Positions 63,584-64,000 of a stretch of 64,000 bases of DNA are shown here, one piece after another; position 1 is the first letter of the stretch, and each line of letters starts with the position of its first letter. The notes below the pieces were generated by a model, which was not told the DNA's origin, did no database searches, and saw only the letters and a program-made list of their open reading frames with translations. Origin of the DNA: JBEKTW01 sp049515655 (GTDB taxonomy: Bacteria; Bacteroidota; Ignavibacteria; UBA10030; SZUA-254); assembly GCA_049515655.1 (NCBI GenBank), contig JBEKTW010000017.1, positions 15,385-79,384 of the forward strand, given 5' to 3'. The translations under genes were made by a program, and so were the position numbers.

Positions 63584-63848
63584 AGTGTGTATTTGGTTTT
63601 ATATCTGAATGTATAATCGACTTCAGATTACGAAGTGCATTCGCGTAGAGTACGGGGTTAACCCGGGCTTCCATTGCGTAATATTCCCTGACATGTTCCT
63701 CTAATTCCTGTGAACTCACAAAAACGAAAGTTGTCAGTCCGCTGTCACGGCGGTATGTCTGCAAATTAATACCTACTGCCATTAAATAGGCGGACATGTA
63801 AAAATCTTGACTCGTATAAAATGTTTCTCTTTTTATGATTCGTTCCAT
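63555..63848 (-). CDS. DUF5659-like small protein
   Basis: The 97-residue protein contains FYTSQDFYMSAYLMAVGINLQTYRRDSGLTTFVF and LEEHVREYYAMEARVNPVLYANALRNLKSII, the pattern of DUF5659, a small family often next to primase genes in mobile elements. Its function is not known. Its start overlaps the end of the next upstream gene by 16 bases. Confidence 0.7.
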   Translation of the reverse strand: MERIIKRETFYTSQDFYMSAYLMAVGINLQTYRRDSGLTTFVFVSSQELEEHVREYYAMEARVNPVLYANALRNLKSIIHSDIKPNTHYVEQPSNNR

Positions 63849-64000
63849 ATTGCTTTTTCCTGGTCTGTCAAATATTTGGAGACATCTTCAAGAGCACGAT
63901 ACAATAGGCTCGGAGTATCATCCTCGGAATCGCTCAGGTCTAGACCCTGGTATTCCATGGATTTACCAACCACGCATAATTTCCAGTAGAGTTGCAAGGC
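63833..64000 (-). CDS. C-terminal end of a gene that starts outside the window
   Basis: The minus-strand frame is open from the window edge to the TAA at 63833-63835. It reads ALQLYWKLCVVGKSMEYQGL, then DLSDSEDDTPSLLYRALEDV and SKYLTDQEKAIWNES. Its stop overlaps the start of the DUF5659-like gene (ATG 63848), so it is the first visible member of the primase operon. No family can be named from this part. Confidence 0.55.
   Translation of the reverse strand, partial: ALQLYWKLCVVGKSMEYQGLDLSDSEDDTPSLLYRALEDVSKYLTDQEKAIWNES

Larger units (their letters stand above)
27870..64000. mobile_element. Integrated mobile element (left end at tRNA; right end outside window)
   Basis: The element begins just past the 3' end of the CAU tRNA and runs to the edge of the window. 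Support: tyrosine integrase and excisionase genes next to the tRNA, a replication module (primase-helicase plus iteron-like repeats) at the other end, a DNA-metabolism operon (Gam-like, RadC, DNA ligase, DUF932), many defence-type genes, and AT-richer base use than the left half. No structural phage or conjugation genes are seen. The second attachment copy, a repeat of the tRNA 3' end, is expected beyond 64000. Extent beyond the primase is inference. Confidence 0.75.

Noticed and set aside
27870..64000. A complete prophage
   Set aside because: No capsid, portal, terminase, tail or lysis genes are visible in the window, so only 'integrated mobile element' is supported.

Overview
The window looks like the chromosome of a member of the Bacteroidota/Ignavibacteria group, probably Ignavibacteria-like. 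The evidence is a type IX secretion (Por) C-terminal sorting signal with the NYPNPFNP motif on one exported protein, a PUR-alpha/DUF3276 protein, many start codons without a strong Shine-Dalgarno, and a set of exported glycan-degrading enzymes. No species can be named from the sequence. There are two very different halves joined at a tRNA gene.

Left half (1 to about 27.8 kb): host chromosome, richer in G+C. It opens with the C-terminal part of a large flavin/iron-sulfur oxidoreductase. It continues with a carbohydrate-degradation neighbourhood: a GtaA/DUF4965-type exported enzyme, aldose 1-epimerase, GH127 beta-L-arabinofuranosidase, an L-fucose/L-arabinose isomerase-family protein, GH116 beta-glucosidase, a DUF2961/GH172 protein, alpha-glucan phosphorylase and a MalK/UgpC-type sugar ABC ATPase. 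Together these suggest release and use of arabinose-, fucose- and glucose-containing glycans. A T9SS-secreted protein, a TPR/TonB protein, an F420-reductase-like NADP-binding protein and a YgiD-type dioxygenase follow. Intergenic spaces carry short dispersed palindromic repeats, one of them in three copies. Next to the tRNA lie small hypothetical genes and a decayed NTF2-like gene.

Right half (about 27.87 kb to the window end): a mobile element inserted at the 3' end of a CAU-anticodon tRNA gene. It carries a tyrosine integrase and an excisionase beside the tRNA, then a block of small unknown genes (29-33 kb). A candidate two-gene defence system follows (33.2-38.6 kb): a nitrilase-fold protein overlapping an SMC/Rad50-like ATPase with a zinc-hook motif and an unusual N-terminal extension. 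Next come three small genes, each followed by a palindromic site, two of which are homologous direct repeats (38.8-41.2 kb, cassette-like). On the + strand there is a compact operon of DNA-metabolism genes (41.6-47.8 kb): PUR protein, RadC, SymE-like, clamp-like, DUF932, WGR, ATP-dependent DNA ligase and Gam-like. A minus-strand accessory block (48-60 kb) holds a NACHT NTPase, a DUF2971 protein, a trypsin-like/MORN protein, a PAS histidine kinase plus receiver plus membrane protein, and others. At the right end there is an iteron-like array of 11 GGTTACA/TGTAACC copies next to a primase-helicase. No capsid, terminase, portal or conjugation gene is visible, so whether this is a prophage, satellite or integrative plasmid cannot be decided; the right attachment site must lie outside the window.

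The strongest candidate for an undescribed system is the nitrilase + SMC-ATPase operon. Second are the cassette-like palindromic sites around 39-40.5 kb and the iteron/primase replication module.
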